Notes under the pieces: model-generated
Seen by the model: the letters and a program-made list of their open reading frames with translations, nothing else
Databases searched by the model: none
What the model was told of the DNA's origin: nothing
Shown: piece after piece, positions 14,218 to 32,899 of the stretch
Numbering within the stretch: position 1 is the first letter of the stretch
Layout: each line of letters starts with the position of its first letter
Program-made: the position numbers and the translations under genes
Assembly: GCF_026157085.1 (NCBI RefSeq)
Contig: NZ_JANPVN010000001.1
Coordinates: 1-64,000, forward strand
Source: Sphingomicrobium arenosum
GTDB lineage: Bacteria > Pseudomonadota > Alphaproteobacteria > Sphingomonadales > Sphingomonadaceae
Direction of reading: 5' to 3'
Length of the DNA stretch: 64,000 nucleotides

Positions 14218-17200
14218 ATGTCGACCAAGCGTACCGCTCTTCTCCTTCTTGCCACCACCTCGATGACGCTGCCGCAGATGGCGAACGCGGGGACGGTGAC
14301 GGCGGGCAAGGCATCCATCTCGCTGGCGCAGGACGGCGATTGCGGTCTTGGCGCGAGCCCCACCGTGTTCACGATCACCGCCCCGACGCGGTCGTCCTAT
14401 CCGACCCCGTCACCCGCCCGTGACTATTACACGGGCAATTACGTCGGGTTTCATCAGGGTGGCACGGTCATCACTTCCGCAAAGGTGCAGGCATCGCCTG
14501 ATAGCGTGACGGTTCCGTCGTTAGATACCTCGAAGCTCGCGCAGGCGCGTTCCTATGTCTATTATGCCGAATCTACGACCTACGTAACCACGGACTTCTA
14601 TGCGCCCACGACGACATACGTTCAATATCGCACGTTGTACGATCAGCCTGTAGTCTTCGATCCCTCTCAAGTCGACCCGTCCTGCCCCGGCGATTATAAC
14701 CCGGGACCCGCGCCGGTCATCGATGTCACGCCGGCGGGCGACCTGCCCGATGACGGGGTGATCGAGATCAGCGCCAACGAGCGCCTCGTCGGGCTCGAGG
14801 CGTCCGACTTCACCATCAGCGGCGGCATCGTCGAGAGCGTGGTGCAGAACGACACGCTGGGGCACAGCTTCAGCGTCACCATCACGCCCAGCGCATCGAC
14901 CGTCGATCTGACGCTGCCCGCCGGGGCGGCCAAGGACGTGACCGGCAACAACAGCCCGGCAGTGTCGCGCAGCTACAGCGCTGTACCCGCCGATACGACC
15001 GCCCCCACCGGCTATTCGGCAAGCTTCGACGATGCGGCGATGAACGCGAGCGAGGTCGGCTCGGCGAGCTTCACCATGGCGGGCGCCGAAGTGGGCGCGA
15101 CCTACGCCTATTCGATCACCTCCTCGGGTGGCGGCAGCGCGGTTACGGGCAGCGGCACCGTGAGCGCGACCGACCAACAGGTGACGGGCCTCAACCTCTC
15201 GGGTCTCGCCGATGGGACGTTGACGCTTTCGCTGACGCTCACCGACGCCGCCAGCAATGTCGGCAGCGCGGTCTCCGCGACGGCGTCCAAGGACACGGTG
15301 GCGCCAAACGATATCGAGACGATGTTCTCGGCGCAGTGGATCACGTCCGCCAATGTCTCGGGCTATACCGTCGAACTGACCAATGCGACGGCGGGGGCGA
15401 CCTATACGCTGACCGCCACGCCGTTCAGCGGCGGCGGCGCTACGGTCAGCGTCAGCGGCACCGCGACCGGTAGCCCGTCGACGACCCCCGCGATGGACCT
15501 GTCCGGCCTTCCCGACGGCTATGTCAATTTCAAGCTGAGCTATACCGATGCGGCGGGTAATGCGGCGGCGGATCGCTACTGGTCCATGCAGAAGGACGTG
15601 ACCGCGCCGTCGGGCTATGGCGTGGCGTTCGACGCCGACAGCTTCGATTATGCCGCGTGGGTCGCTGACAGCATGAGCTTTACCGTGACGGGCGGCGAGG
15701 CCGGATCCTATGTCGACTATGTGGTCACGAGCAGCGGCGGCGGCAGCACCTCGGGAACGGCCAGCAGCACGGCGGCCGACCAGGTCATCACGATCAATGA
15801 CAGCTTCCGCCTCTCGGAAGGCACGCTGACGATCGAGGTGAAGCTGCGTGACCGGTCGGGCAACATCGGCGCGGTCGTGACCGACACGGCGGAGCTCGTC
15901 TTCGACAGCGAAGCTCCCTCTGGCTATTCGGTCAGCTTCCCGGACACCTATGTCAATGCGAGCGAATCGACCAGCACCAGCTTCGTGATGGCGGGCGCCG
16001 AGGTGGGCGCGACCTACAATTATTCGTTCACGACGCTCAACAGCTATACTTCGAGCACGGGCACGCTGCCGGGTTCGGCTGGAGCCACCGTCACCGGGAG
16101 CGGCACGGTCACGGCAGCCGACCAGACGGTCGGGGGGATCGACATCTCCTCGCTCGGCGACGGGCAACTGCGCGTCGTGCTGACGCTGACCGATGCCGCG
16201 GGCAACGTGGGCGAGGCGGTCAACAGCGGCGGCGCGCCGGCGTTCAAGGACACCAGTACGCCCGCGTCGGCCGCCAATTTCCCGCGGGCCTATATCAACA
16301 GTGCAAACCTCGACAGTTCGGCGCCCTATATCTCGGTGCCCACGAGCAACTCTACCTACAGCTATACGCTGACCAGTTCGGGCGGCGGCGCGAGCCAGAG
16401 CGGCTCTGGCACGCTGACGGGCGTCTCGGGCTCGAGCGCTGCGGTGCCCGGCGTCAATGTGGCGGCGATGGCCGATGGCACGCTGACGCTCGAATTGCAG
16501 ATCACCGACGCGGCGGGCAACGGTCCGTTCACGTCGATCGCCACCACGCTCAAGGACACGGTCGCCCCGAGCCCGTCGGTCCAGTGGACCAAGACCCAAT
16601 ATAACGCCGACGATATCGCGACAGCCGGTCTGCGCTTCACCAACGTGGAGGCGGGAGATACGTATAGCTGGCGGCTCAATGGCACCACGGTCACCGGCAC
16701 CGGCACCTTCTCCTCTTCGGACGAGGTCGTTTATATCGATCTGACCGGTTATGCCGACGGAACCTACTGGGTCACCGCCTCGGTCACCGATCCGCAGTTC
16801 AACAAGAGTGCCGACGTCGCGCGCCCGACCGAAAAGGACACGGTCGGTCCGGCGCCGACGCTCGCCTTTCCGTCGCCCACCATCGCATGGGAAAGCCGCG
16901 ATGCGGTGACGCTGACGGCGCCGTTCAACTGCGAGGTCAATCGCGGTTGCGATTTCGAACTGTCGATCACGTCGTCGGGAGGCGGGTCCCCGGTGACGGC
17001 GAGCGGGTCGAAGGCCTGGAACGCGCCCAGCAACGACATCGGCCCGCTCGACCTGTCGGGCCTGGCGGCGGGCACGCTGACGGCGACACTCAAGGTGACC
17101 GATACCGAGGGCAACCACACGACCGTCGAGGCGACCGCGACGCTGGCGGGCGATGCGACCGCGCCGACAGGCTATTCGGCGAGCTTCGACGATGCGCTGC

Positions 17201-20200
17201 TGAACGCTTCCGAAGCGACCAACGCGGCCTTCACCATGGCGGGCGCCGAAGTGGGCGCGACCTATGCCTATTCGATCACGTCGAGTGGCGGCGGCAGCGC
17301 GGTCACCGGTTCGGGCACGGTCGCGTCGACCGGCGAGCAACTCTCGGGCCTCGACTTGTCGGGGCTCGGCGATGGCACGCTCACCCTCTCGCTCACGCTG
17401 ACCGACGCGGCGGGCAATGCCGGGAGCGCGGTGACCGCGAGTACCATCAAGGATGCGACCGGCCCAAGCGGCTACGACACCTATTTCGACGTCTCGAATA
17501 TCGCCGCGGACAAGGCTTCGTCCTCGCAACTCAACCTTCGCAACGCGGGCGTGGGCGACAGCTTCACCTATCGGGTGACGAGTTCGGGCGGGGGCAAGCC
17601 GGTAACCGGCAGCGGCACGGTGGCGAGCAACCCGCAGATCACGACCGTGGACCTGCGCGGACTGGCCGACGGCGCGCTCACGCTAGAGATGACGGTCACC
17701 GACAGCGCAGGCAATGTCGGTGCGACGGTCATGAGCAGCGGCACGCTCGATACCACCGCGCCGGGCGCGCCGGTGATCAGCGCCGCGTCCCTGATCACCA
17801 GCGCCAATGCCGCCAATTTCAGCTTCGATGCCTCCAGTCTCGAAATCGGCGCACGGGTCGAGGTCACCATATCTGGCGGCTCGAAGTGGGTCGCCCAGTC
17901 GCTGGCGGACAATGACGCGGACACGCAGTCGTTCACCGGCTTCGATCTCTCGGGCTTTGACGATGGCATGATCATGATCGAGGTGACGGCCGTCGATGCC
18001 GTCGGCAACCGGACGACCTCGATGACCACCGTCGACAAGGATGCGTCGGGGCCGAGCGGCCATATGGTGGCGATGGACGCGGCCAGCTATGACGACGCGA
18101 CGCTCGGCAATGCCTCGATCGTGGTCAGCGACGGCGAACTCGCGTCGACCTACGCCTACAGCATTACAAGTTCGGGCGGCGGCGCGGCGGTGACCGGGAG
18201 CGGCGAGATCGGCTCCAGCAACCACATCGTGACGGGGATCGACCTGTCGAGCCTCAATGACGGCACGCTGACCGTCTCGGTGGTGCTGGCCGATGCCTAT
18301 GGCAATAGCAGCGCGGCCGTGACCGACACGGCGACGCTCCAGCGCGACATCGCTGCGCCCACCGGCTATTCGGTGAGCTTCGTCGATCCGCTGATGTCGT
18401 CCGTTGAGTGGGGCAATTTCAACCTGACCGGGGCGGAAGTCGGGACGACCTATGCCTGGACGATCAGCTCTTCGGGTGGCGGGTCGATCGCTGGGAGCGG
18501 CACCGTTACGGCGGCGAGCCAGCTGATCGACGGCATCGCCCTCGGCACTCTTGGCGAGGGCGAACTGACGCTGTCGCTGACGCTCACCGACGCCGCCGGC
18601 AATATCGGCACTGCCGCGACCGCCATCGGCACGCTCGACCGGACGCTGTGGCCGGCAAGCTATACGCCGGTTCCGATCGATGGCGGCGACGTGACAGCCT
18701 ATACGCTCGCGCTATCCGGGCTGGAGATCGGCGCGACCTATCGTGTCAGCGTGCGCAGCCAGACGGACGGCACGCAGGTCGACGGAAGCGATTTCGTCGC
18801 GACCGCGACCGAGATGGCATCGCCGGCGCTGGACGCCAGCGGCGTGAGCGACGGCGCGGTCTGGGCGATGGTCATGGTGACCGACCCGGCGGGCAACAGC
18901 GTCACAACCTATTCTACCACGACCAAGGACGTCGGCGCCCCCGCCGGCTATGCGGTGACGCTCGGCGCGGCCAGCTATGACGACGCGACCCTGTCGAGCG
19001 CGAGCTTCGAGATGACCGGTGCCGAAGTCGGCGCGACCTTCGATTATACCATCACGAGCTCGGGCGGCGGGACGCCCGTCGCCGGGAACGGCACGGTCAC
19101 CTCGGCAGCACAGACCGTCAGCGGGATCGATCTGTCGCCGCTCGGCGACGGAACGCTGACGCTGTCGCTGACGCTGACCGACCGCGTTGGCAACGAGGGC
19201 CTCGCGGCCACCACGACCGCGGCCCTTCAGCGCGACGTCACCGCCCCCACGGGCTATGCGGTCGCGTTCGGCGGCACGCTGATCAGCGCGGCCGACGCCG
19301 CCAGCGTCTCGTTCGACATGACCGGCGCCGAAATCGGCGCCACCTATGCCTATGAAATCAGCTCCTCGGGTGGCGGCACGGCGGTGACCGGCACCGGCAC
19401 GATCACGGCCTCGAGCCAGCAGGTGTCGGGGCTCGACCTGTCGGGTCTCGGCGATGGCACGCTGACCCTGTCCATGACGCTGACCGACGCGGCGGGCAAT
19501 GTCGGTGATGCGGCGACCGGCACGGCAACCAAGGACACGGGCGCGCCTATCGATTATGGCTTCGACCTGTTCGACACCGTGATCGCCAGCGCCAATGCGG
19601 CCGCCTACAACGTCCCGGTGCTTTTCGCCTCCGATCCGGCTGGCTACACCGTCGATCTCGAATTTGCGTCTACGGGTGGCGGCAGCCTGAGCGAAAGCTA
19701 TGCCGTCTCGGGATCGCAGGACCAGCGCAGCGTCGACCTCGCCGCGCTTGGCGATGGCGATGTCACGATGCGCTTCAGGCTCACCGATGCTGCGGGCAAT
19801 GTCGGTGCATGGGTCTCGGCCGCGCTCATCAAGGACACCGTCGGCCCGGTCATTTCGCATGGCGCCCTGTCGGTCTTCTCGGGCGTCCTCGAGACCACCA
19901 TCTCGCTGGACGACACCAGCGGCCTGTATCTCGACTATCGCGTGACCTCCTCCAATGGCGGCACGCCCATCACCGGCACGATCCCGGCGGACAGCAGCAC
20001 ATCGTTCCAGGCCTTTGTGGGCAGTCTGCCGAGCGGCATCCTGACCCTCACGCTCGAAGGGGCCGATGCCTATGGCAACCGGACCAGTGTCAGCAGCACC
20101 ATCGATGCCGATCTCGCAGCGCCGACCGGCTATGCCATCGCCTTTGCCGATAGCGATATCGCCGCCAACGAAGCCGCCGGCATCACACTTGAGCTGACGG

Positions 20201-22812
20201 GTCTGGAGAGTGATTCGACCTATTCCGTCACTCTAATTAGCGAAAGCGGCGGCACGCCCATCGTGCTGCGCGGTGCGGCCTCTGGTAGCACCCACACCAT
20301 CAACGGCATCGATGTGTCCGGCCTCGCCGGTGGGACGCTCATGGCCTATCTCGTCGTGTCCGATGCCGCGGGCAATGGGGGTGACGAGGTCTATGCGACG
20401 GCGGCCAAGGATACGGCCGTCCCCGAGACGATCGTCACCGCGCCGAGCGGTGCAGGCCTCCAGCCCTTCGCGCTGCCGCTCTCGTTCGGCGAGCCGGTCA
20501 CCGGTCTCACTGCCGGGGACTTCCTCGTCGCGAATGCCGGTGTGACGTTGAGCGGGGGTCCTGCCGACTATGTCCTAACCGTGACTCCGACGGGCGCAGG
20601 CGATGTCACTATTGGGCTGCCCGCAGGCGCGGCGCAGGACGTGGCGGGCAACCCCACCGCCGCGGTAGACGCGATCACCATCGCTATCGACGCCGTGGTC
20701 CCCGAACCCATGGTCTCCACCCCGCCCGCCAGCGTCAACGGTCCCTTCGACCTGTCGATGTCGTTCGGCGAGCCGGTCACCGGTCTCGAGATCGCCGACT
20801 TCATCGTCGAGAATGCGACGATAACCTTGTCGGGCGGTCCGGCCGACTGGACCATCACCGTCACCCCGACCGGCGATGGCGACATTGCCATCCGTCTTCC
20901 CGAGGGCGCGGCGCAGGATGCGTCGGGGAACCCGACCAAGGCTTTTGCCGCCGATATCGCGGTCGCCTACGACGTCACCGCGCCGGTACCCATGGTGAGC
21001 CCGCCTGCGGGCGAGGGCCTCGCGGCCTTCGACCTGCCGATCACCTTCGGCGAGGACGTGTTCGGCCTCACCGCCTCGGACTTCATCGTGGCCAATGCGA
21101 GCGTCATCCTGACGGGCGGGCCGAGTAGCTATGTGCTCACGGTGACGCCGAGCGGCGCGGGCGATGTCACCATCGCGCTGCCCGAAGGCGCGGGCGAAGA
21201 CGGCGCGGGCAACCCAACCGCCGCCATCGTGACCATCACGATCGCGATCGACGCGGTGTTGCCCGAACCCGTGGTCTCGGTGCCGCCGACGAGCGTCAAC
21301 GGGCCGTTCGACCTGTCACTCTCGTTCGGCGAGCCGGTCATCGGGCTCGAGGCCTCCGACTTCATTGTCGAGAATGCGACGATCGCGCTGTCGGGCGGTC
21401 CGGCCGACTGGATCATCACCGTCACTCCGACGGGCGGGGGCGACATCGCCATCCGCCTGCCCGAGGGCGCGGCGCAGGACGCGTCGGGCAATCCGACCAA
21501 GGCCTTTGCCGCCGACATTGCGGTGGCCTTCGACGACGAGGCCCCGACCGCGACGCTGAGCGCCGCGCCGGGGCGGATCACCGGGCCGTTCGACCTGGCC
21601 ATCGCCTTCTCCGAAGCGGTCAGCGGGCTGGCGCTCGATGACTTCACGCTGGTCAATGCCAGCGTGTCGGACCTGCGCACCACCGATGCCAGCCATTATG
21701 TCGTCACCGTGACGCCGAGCGCCATGGGCGCCTTCAGCGTCGCGCTGGCCGCCGACGCGGTGGTCGACGGTGCCGGCAATGGCAACCCCGCCTCCGCCGC
21801 ATATGCCGGCCAATATATCGACGAGGCTGCGGTCCGGAAGGAAACCGTCTCGCTCGTCGCGGGCTTCATGGGACGGCGCGGCGACCAGATCATGTCGGCC
21901 GAGCCCGACCTGGGCTCGATGCTGCTCGATCAAGGCGCTGGCGGCAGCGTCGCCGCCAATGGCGAGGGCGCCAATGTGCGCCTGGCGTTCAACGGCACGC
22001 TGAACCTGTCGGATCTCGGGGTCCGGCTCGGCGAGGCTCATGCCAAGCGGATCGGCCTGTGGCTTCGCGGCTCCTACGTCCATGCCGACGGCGGCGCGAC
22101 CGACAGCGACCTCTGGATGGTCCATGGCGGCGCGCATTATCGCTTCGATGACAAGGCATTGCTTGGCCTGATGGGCCAGTATGACGATGCCGCCTTGTCG
22201 GACGATACGGCGGGCAGCGCTGCCGAGGGCACGGGCTGGATGGTCGGCCCCTATTTCGCCGCCCGTCTCGCGCCGCGCCTCGTGGTCGATGGCCGCGCGG
22301 CGTGGGGCCAGTCGGACAATGAGGTGTCGCCCTATGGCACCTATGTCGACGGCTTCGATGCGACGCGCTCGCTCTATCGCTTCGGCGTGACCGGCGACCT
22401 CGACCTGTCGAAGAGCTGGTCGCTGCGACCGCATGCGCGCCTGATCCGCTTCCGTGAGGAGAGCGAGGCCTATGTCGACAGCCAGCAGGTATCGATCCCG
22501 GCGGTCAGCGTCGAGGTCGGACGTCTCGCCTTCGGCCCGACGATCGAACGACGGATCGAAGCGAACGAGCGCCACGTCCAGATCGCGCCGCGCTTCGGCA
22601 TCGAGGGACTTTGGGACTTCGACAGCGAACGCCGCGCCGATGGCGTGGCCGGCTTCGATGGATCGAGTGACGACTTCCGCGCCCGTCTGAAAGCGGGCGT
22701 TACCATCGGAACAGGGCAGGTCGGCGTCGACGTCGACACTTTCTACGATGGGATCGGAGCGAACGACTATTCGGCCTATGGCCTGTCGGTGAAACTCCGC
22801 ACGGGTTTCTGA
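14218..22812 (+). CDS. Giant autotransporter adhesin with tandem Ig-like repeats (2864 aa)
   Basis: Start at ATG 14218 gives a clean signal peptide (MSTKRTALLLLATTSMTLPQ then MANA, cleavage near residue 24). After a unique N-terminal region comes one Ig-like unit of type B (about residues 170-255). Then follow 18 type-A units of about 95 residues, recognised by the boundary D-x-x-AP-x-GY, the middle SYSITSSGGGSAVTGSGTV-like strand and the end DLSGLGDGTLTLSLTLTDAA. Five more type-B units (SFGEPVTGL, SGGPADY, GAAQDxxGNPT) occupy about residues 2065-2540. The last 300 residues are an autotransporter beta-barrel ending in LSVKLRTGF with terminal Phe. The protein should be secreted by type V export and displayed as an extended fibre, probably for adhesion or aggregation. 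Units differ enough that the gene is not simply a recent tandem expansion, apart from the 561-bp dimer duplication at its end. The LuxR-type gene lies upstream; a second giant autotransporter follows. Confidence 0.9.
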   Translation: MSTKRTALLLLATTSMTLPQMANAGTVTAGKASISLAQDGDCGLGASPTVFTITAPTRSSYPTPSPARDYYTGNYVGFHQGGTVITSAKVQASPDSVTVPSLDTSKLAQARSYVYYAESTTYVTTDFYAPTTTYVQYRTLYDQPVVFDPSQVDPSCPGDYNPGPAPVIDVTPAGDLPDDGVIEISANERLVGLEASDFTISGGIVESVVQNDTLGHSFSVTITPSASTVDLTLPAGAAKDVTGNNSPAVSRSYSAVPADTTAPTGYSASFDDAAMNASEVGSASFTMAGAEVGATYAYSITSSGGGSAVTGSGTVSATDQQVTGLNLSGLADGTLTLSLTLTDAASNVGSAVSATASKDTVAPNDIETMFSAQWITSANVSGYTVELTNATAGATYTLTATPFSGGGATVSVSGTATGSPSTTPAMDLSGLPDGYVNFKLSYTDAAGNAAADRYWSMQKDVTAPSGYGVAFDADSFDYAAWVADSMSFTVTGGEAGSYVDYVVTSSGGGSTSGTASSTAADQVITINDSFRLSEGTLTIEVKLRDRSGNIGAVVTDTAELVFDSEAPSGYSVSFPDTYVNASESTSTSFVMAGAEVGATYNYSFTTLNSYTSSTGTLPGSAGATVTGSGTVTAADQTVGGIDISSLGDGQLRVVLTLTDAAGNVGEAVNSGGAPAFKDTSTPASAANFPRAYINSANLDSSAPYISVPTSNSTYSYTLTSSGGGASQSGSGTLTGVSGSSAAVPGVNVAAMADGTLTLELQITDAAGNGPFTSIATTLKDTVAPSPSVQWTKTQYNADDIATAGLRFTNVEAGDTYSWRLNGTTVTGTGTFSSSDEVVYIDLTGYADGTYWVTASVTDPQFNKSADVARPTEKDTVGPAPTLAFPSPTIAWESRDAVTLTAPFNCEVNRGCDFELSITSSGGGSPVTASGSKAWNAPSNDIGPLDLSGLAAGTLTATLKVTDTEGNHTTVEATATLAGDATAPTGYSASFDDALLNASEATNAAFTMAGAEVGATYAYSITSSGGGSAVTGSGTVASTGEQLSGLDLSGLGDGTLTLSLTLTDAAGNAGSAVTASTIKDATGPSGYDTYFDVSNIAADKASSSQLNLRNAGVGDSFTYRVTSSGGGKPVTGSGTVASNPQITTVDLRGLADGALTLEMTVTDSAGNVGATVMSSGTLDTTAPGAPVISAASLITSANAANFSFDASSLEIGARVEVTISGGSKWVAQSLADNDADTQSFTGFDLSGFDDGMIMIEVTAVDAVGNRTTSMTTVDKDASGPSGHMVAMDAASYDDATLGNASIVVSDGELASTYAYSITSSGGGAAVTGSGEIGSSNHIVTGIDLSSLNDGTLTVSVVLADAYGNSSAAVTDTATLQRDIAAPTGYSVSFVDPLMSSVEWGNFNLTGAEVGTTYAWTISSSGGGSIAGSGTVTAASQLIDGIALGTLGEGELTLSLTLTDAAGNIGTAATAIGTLDRTLWPASYTPVPIDGGDVTAYTLALSGLEIGATYRVSVRSQTDGTQVDGSDFVATATEMASPALDASGVSDGAVWAMVMVTDPAGNSVTTYSTTTKDVGAPAGYAVTLGAASYDDATLSSASFEMTGAEVGATFDYTITSSGGGTPVAGNGTVTSAAQTVSGIDLSPLGDGTLTLSLTLTDRVGNEGLAATTTAALQRDVTAPTGYAVAFGGTLISAADAASVSFDMTGAEIGATYAYEISSSGGGTAVTGTGTITASSQQVSGLDLSGLGDGTLTLSMTLTDAAGNVGDAATGTATKDTGAPIDYGFDLFDTVIASANAAAYNVPVLFASDPAGYTVDLEFASTGGGSLSESYAVSGSQDQRSVDLAALGDGDVTMRFRLTDAAGNVGAWVSAALIKDTVGPVISHGALSVFSGVLETTISLDDTSGLYLDYRVTSSNGGTPITGTIPADSSTSFQAFVGSLPSGILTLTLEGADAYGNRTSVSSTIDADLAAPTGYAIAFADSDIAANEAAGITLELTGLESDSTYSVTLISESGGTPIVLRGAASGSTHTINGIDVSGLAGGTLMAYLVVSDAAGNGGDEVYATAAKDTAVPETIVTAPSGAGLQPFALPLSFGEPVTGLTAGDFLVANAGVTLSGGPADYVLTVTPTGAGDVTIGLPAGAAQDVAGNPTAAVDAITIAIDAVVPEPMVSTPPASVNGPFDLSMSFGEPVTGLEIADFIVENATITLSGGPADWTITVTPTGDGDIAIRLPEGAAQDASGNPTKAFAADIAVAYDVTAPVPMVSPPAGEGLAAFDLPITFGEDVFGLTASDFIVANASVILTGGPSSYVLTVTPSGAGDVTIALPEGAGEDGAGNPTAAIVTITIAIDAVLPEPVVSVPPTSVNGPFDLSLSFGEPVIGLEASDFIVENATIALSGGPADWIITVTPTGGGDIAIRLPEGAAQDASGNPTKAFAADIAVAFDDEAPTATLSAAPGRITGPFDLAIAFSEAVSGLALDDFTLVNASVSDLRTTDASHYVVTVTPSAMGAFSVALAADAVVDGAGNGNPASAAYAGQYIDEAAVRKETVSLVAGFMGRRGDQIMSAEPDLGSMLLDQGAGGSVAANGEGANVRLAFNGTLNLSDLGVRLGEAHAKRIGLWLRGSYVHADGGATDSDLWMVHGGAHYRFDDKALLGLMGQYDDAALSDDTAGSAAEGTGWMVGPYFAARLAPRLVVDGRAAWGQSDNEVSPYGTYVDGFDATRSLYRFGVTGDLDLSKSWSLRPHARLIRFREESEAYVDSQQVSIPAVSVEVGRLAFGPTIERRIEANERHVQIAPRFGIEGLWDFDSERRADGVAGFDGSSDDFRARLKAGVTIGTGQVGVDVDTFYDGIGANDYSAYGLSVKLRTGF
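20420..21540 (+). repeat. Duplicated dimer of type-B Ig-like units (period 561 bp)
   Basis: Four consecutive type-B units alternate in kind. Units 1 and 3 share ANAxVxLxGGP, YVLTVTP and NPTAA, ending AITIAIDAV or TITIAIDAV. Units 2 and 4 share SVNGPFDLS, SFGEPV, DFIVENATI, LSGGPADW and AFAADIAVA almost completely. Unit 2 starts near 20701 and unit 4 near 21262, so a two-unit block of 561 bp (187 residues) was duplicated in tandem. Confidence 0.75.
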
Positions 22813-23514
22813 CGACCATGCCAGCGCTGCGATGTTCCCTTCTGAGATCCGCGGACGGTCGCGCGCCCTAGGGAAAGGGGGGCGAGCCTTTCCCATGGTC
22901 CGCTGGGCTGGCGCTTTTGAGTGACGAGCGGGGGGCGCGTGGCGTTGCGCCGGTGGGCGCGAGCGGGTCGTGCGGCATTCTTCGGAATCAGCGCGCGGGG
23001 ACTCGTGCACGCTCTTGTCGCTTCGATAGAGCAGCGCATCGTCGCTACTCGCGCGGCTCCAAGCCCCCGCCGTTTGTCGATGATCGGGCACATTTGGTCG
23101 AAATCGAAAATTTTTTTCGCGCCTGAGGTGGAGCCATATTGGCCACAATGGGCGCTTGGAAGAGGGCTCAGAAAGCGGATTTTCGGCGTTCAACTGGCGC
23201 TTAAAAAAGGGCGTTAAATCAGCCTCATAGATTAGTGGTCGCGGCGCGGTGGCGGGCGAGGAGGGCGAAACGAAAAACCGCACAAAACCGCCATGGTCGA
23301 GAAAAGTTCCCAGAAAAAAGCTAATCCATATTAGCGATTTCGCGCAGGAGCCTGTTGCGTCGCGTCGCGGATGAGGATAGGGCTGAAATGCTATGTCGTG
23401 CGGCTTGCCCCCGGCTCGGTGCGCGCTTCCTGTTGGAGGCGTTGTCGGGAAGGTGGCCCAAACGATGGGTTCCAAATGGCTCCGGTCCGGGGGCCGAACA
23501 GGGGAATATTACTG
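22813..23514. other. 702-bp gap between the two giant autotransporter genes, with three dyads
   Basis: No convincing gene. A hairpin GGGAAAGG-GGGGCGAG-CCTTTCCC at 22871-22894 lies 58 bp after the first adhesin and may end its transcript, though it lacks a T-run. CGAAAA-TTT-TTTTCG lies at 23105-23119. A perfect dyad GCTAAT-CCAT-ATTAGC at 23320-23335 sits about 180 bases before the second adhesin start and is a candidate operator. Local AT content is higher around 23100-23340, as for a promoter region. Open frames here are short and overlap on both strands. Confidence 0.45.
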
Positions 23515-32397
<8,883 letters not shown>

Positions 32398-32427
32398 GCG
32401 ACGGGCCGCAAGGCTTGGAAAAGAAAG

Positions 32428-32458
32428 AGGCCGGCTCCTTCAGGGGTCGGCCTTTTTC
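32428..32458 (+). terminator. Rho-independent terminator of the second autotransporter gene
   Basis: The stem AGGCCGGCTCC pairs with GGGGTCGGCCT around a TTCA loop over 11 positions, with two G-U pairs, and is followed directly by five Ts. It lies 31 bases after the stop codon. A weaker copy of the same structure is at 32646-32674. Confidence 0.8.
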
Positions 32459-32507
32459 CTTGTCCGATTGTCTGAAGGAGGCACTTGAATCCGTGGAGTG
32501 TGCGCCT

Positions 32508-32690
32508 CCGGCAACCATCACTTGCCCCGACGGCACGGTGATCCTAGCGAGCGAGCAGTGCCCGCCGCCGCCGCCGCCGCCGCCGCCGCCCACCCCGGAA
32601 CCGAAATGCGGCTAAGCGACGGGCCAGAAGGCTTTGAAAAGACGGAGGCCGGCTCCTTCAGTGGACGGCCTTTTCCCTTGGACTACAGCC
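32508..32690 (+). repeat. Second copy of the autotransporter 3' end and terminator (gene-end duplication)
   Basis: From CAACCATCACTTGCCCCGAC through the Cys peptide codons, a CCG run, the AAATGCGGCTAAGCGACGGG stop region and a terminator-like hairpin (32646-32674), this segment repeats 32286-32460. In the copy the coded tail would read TCPDGTVILASEQCP, poly-Pro, then TPEPKCG instead of APEPERG. No start codon or upstream coding sequence belongs to it, and it is out of frame with the real gene. It is therefore a duplication scar or the last remnant of another autotransporter gene. The hairpin has mismatches that weaken it. Confidence 0.75.
32646..32674 (+). terminator. Degenerate second terminator copy
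   Basis: AGGCCGGCTCC-TTCA-GTGGACGGCCT followed by four Ts, a mutated version of the terminator at 32428-32458 with two mismatched positions in the stem. It may act as a back-up terminator. Confidence 0.5.
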
Positions 32691-32899
32691 CGCATGATGG
32701 ATGGTGATCCGGAGGGCATTCGGGAGCAGGGCAGGGCCCACTGAGGGCCGTAGAGCGTGCGGAGGAATGCGGGGCCTTGCGGAGGAAGAGCCAAGGCGCG
32801 CGGGGAGGCGTAGGACACGCGGGATTGAACTCGCCTCATGGATGAAGACGGGAGGCGCGCGGATGCAGGGCGAGCGAGCCGAGGCGGGGGAGGAGCAAC

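Noticed and set aside
14521..17529. Long minus-strand open frame (1002 codons) across the first giant adhesin
   Set aside because: It mirrors the repetitive GC-rich plus-strand gene, is Arg/Gly/Ala-rich without any family motif, and lacks a start signal. The plus-strand gene has signal peptide, domains and barrel.
22871..22894. Hairpin after the first adhesin as a true terminator
   Set aside because: The 8-bp stem is good but no T-run follows, so I report it only as part of the gap.
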